From assembly GCA_032160945.1 (NCBI GenBank), contig JAVHTL010000169.1: a stretch of DNA of 6,758 nucleotides, one strand, 5' to 3'. Origin of the DNA: Fervidibacter sp032160945 (GTDB lineage: Bacteria > Armatimonadota > Fervidibacteria > Fervidibacterales > Fervidibacteraceae). This document shows positions 5,796-6,758 of the stretch, piece after piece; position 1 is the first letter of the stretch, and each line of letters starts with the position of its first letter. The notes beneath the pieces are model-generated. The model searched no databases, was not told the DNA's origin, and saw only the letters and a program-made list of their open reading frames with translations. Position numbers and translations under genes: made by a program.

Positions 5796-6758
5796 AATTT
5801 CAATTGGGTGTCTGCCAGTGCGATGTGCAATGCGTAAACACCTTCGGGTTCGTGCGGGAGTTGAAAGCGGATGATGAAAGGCACTTCAGATTTCCCTCCT
5901 CAAGCCGTGTCGGCGTCGCTTGGATGAAGGGGAAACGAGAGAGGGGCGTTTCGCCAAAGACAAACTCCATCCGTTCGCCGAAAACCTTTTTGAACCGACG
6001 AGCATCGTTTGGCGCTAAGCCAAATTCAGTAAACGAGTTGTTTGCGAACCCAATTTGCCAAACTATTTTGACCACCCCGCCGTTCATCACCCTTTCACCC
6101 TTGATGCTTGAGCGAATTTTAGGCTCTGATGAAACTTGCACCAGCAAAATCCAATCGCTGTTATCAGGTGCGACAAAATCCACCGCACTACCGCCGCGAA
6201 GGAAACTGCCGTCAACCCATTTGCCTGTTTGTGGGTTGAACCATCTCGCCTTAAATTTGTCTTGGGTTTCCTTCAAGTCAATTCGGATTCTCCCTCCTTG
6301 CGGTGCATAGACAGCGTAAGTTCGCCCCAACTAAACAAGGCAAAATTTCGTGCTGGCAAGTTCTGGTTGCGGTCTCATACGCCAGAAAGGCAATGAACGC
6401 ATGAAATTTGCAAGGTGGCTCAACGCATCGTAAAGTTGACCGTGTGGTTTCATCGCTAACCCAAGTTCGCTGAAAGTTACTCCGACATCTTCGTGCCGCT
6501 GCCACCTTCTCGGCGGGACGACTTCATCGGCGTAATTGATTTGCCCACCGCTAAGCGCGATGACCCAAGCGGCTCGCCTCAAGTTGTCAACATCAAGCCC
6601 AGCATCTCGTTGGTAAAAATTTCCCTCCCACAAGCACTCATGGGCGAAAATTGGTTTGGGAACGCAGCGAAAGAGTTCCGCAAACCAAGCAAACTTACCA
6701 AAGTCCCAGTTGTCAAGTTTGTCTTGGATGGTGTAGTAACTGAGCCATTTTGCCCGTT
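5796..6758 (-). pseudogene. DUF4038/apiosidase-like glycosidase with Collagen_bind_2-like domain, broken and partial
   Basis: The gene enters from the right edge without its start. From 6756 it encodes the end of a TIM barrel of the DUF4038 (GH140-like) type: KPIFAHECLWEGNFYQRDAG, then LRRAAWVIALSGGQINYADE; the glutamate of HECLWEG sits where the family keeps a catalytic-site acid. A TAG at 6333-6331 interrupts the frame just after ASTKFCLV. The same frame resumes at once with LGRTYAVYAPQGGRIRIDL...ARWFNPQTGKW...DWILLVQ, a Collagen_bind_2-like beta-sandwich. A further module (VVKIVWQIGFANNS...FPFIQATPTRLEEGN) follows, resembling accessory beta domains of polysaccharide-degrading enzymes. This frame ends at 5800, but the module continues in the -1 frame from about 5896 (SEVPFIIRFQLPHEPEG, VYALHIALADTQLKFVI) into the repeat at 5795. 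The separate open frames are 6331-6758, 5800-6330 and 5489-5884. The original protein was probably a secreted glycan-degrading enzyme. Confidence 0.72.
5890..5896 (-). other. G GGA AAT heptamer at the -1 frame change
   Basis: In the upstream reading frame the codons are GAG GAG GGA AAT CTG, so the heptamer G GGA AAT has the canonical X XXY YYZ phasing of -1 slippage sites. Re-pairing one base back gives GGG AAA TCT GAA GTG, exactly the frame that continues the domain. It may be a programmed site, or just the place where an indel happened in a decaying gene. Confidence 0.3.

Noticed and set aside
5804..6310. Plus-strand 168-residue frame opposite the DUF4038-like pseudogene
   Set aside because: The minus strand has family-like motifs here; the plus-strand translation is low-complexity and unrecognised.

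Overview
The window looks like a piece of a moderate-GC bacterial chromosome, probably from an uncultured environmental lineage rich in carbohydrate-active genes. The style of the proteins (URO-D-family methyltransferase-like protein, several glycosidase-like proteins, a GT-C-like membrane protein with an HPPG motif) and the many short GTAGGG...CCCTAC hairpin repeats recall hot-spring Armatimonadota/Fervidibacteria-type genomes. That placement is an impression from memory and was not tested. Nothing here looks like a phage, plasmid, CRISPR array or tRNA/rRNA locus.

Layout. Positions 1-228 are a repeat-dense intergenic block: a 109-bp segment that recurs inverted at 5686-5795, then a 51-bp tandem repeat and a further hairpin. 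A minus-strand URO-D superfamily gene (229-1344, strong Shine-Dalgarno) follows. Next is a minus-strand ComF-type double zinc-ribbon/phosphoribosyltransferase gene (1466 to about 2215). Diverging from it is a plus-strand multipass membrane protein (2401-3870), which converges on a minus-strand secreted clan GH-A-like glycoside hydrolase (3931-4881).

From 4898 to the right edge the minus strand holds decaying carbohydrate-active genes. The rightmost (about 5796-6758, 5' end outside the window) is a DUF4038/apiosidase-like glycosidase with a Collagen_bind_2-like domain and a further beta-rich module. It carries an in-frame amber codon (6331-6333) and a -1 frame change that coincides with the heptamer G GGA AAT (5896-5890). 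It runs into a 70-bp repeat. Beyond the repeat is the C-terminal half of a second glycosidase-like protein (4898-5685), split by a 130-bp miniature inverted-repeat element flanked by TA (5358-5491). Collapsing the TA-to-TA insert rejoins the two halves in frame. This second gene also contains a four-copy 7-bp tandem repeat (5107-5134).

How the genes relate. The right half was probably a glycan-degradation cluster; the intact GH-A-like gene starts 16 nt after the broken one and has its own ribosome-binding site. The URO-D, ComF and membrane-protein genes do not form an obvious pathway with it. The most notable feature is a layered set of small non-coding repeats (GTAGGG...CCTAC units, one of them nested inside a TA-flanked MITE, plus tandem 51-mers and 7-mers) that is associated with gene decay. 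I do not see convincing evidence of a new defence, toxin or biosynthetic system.
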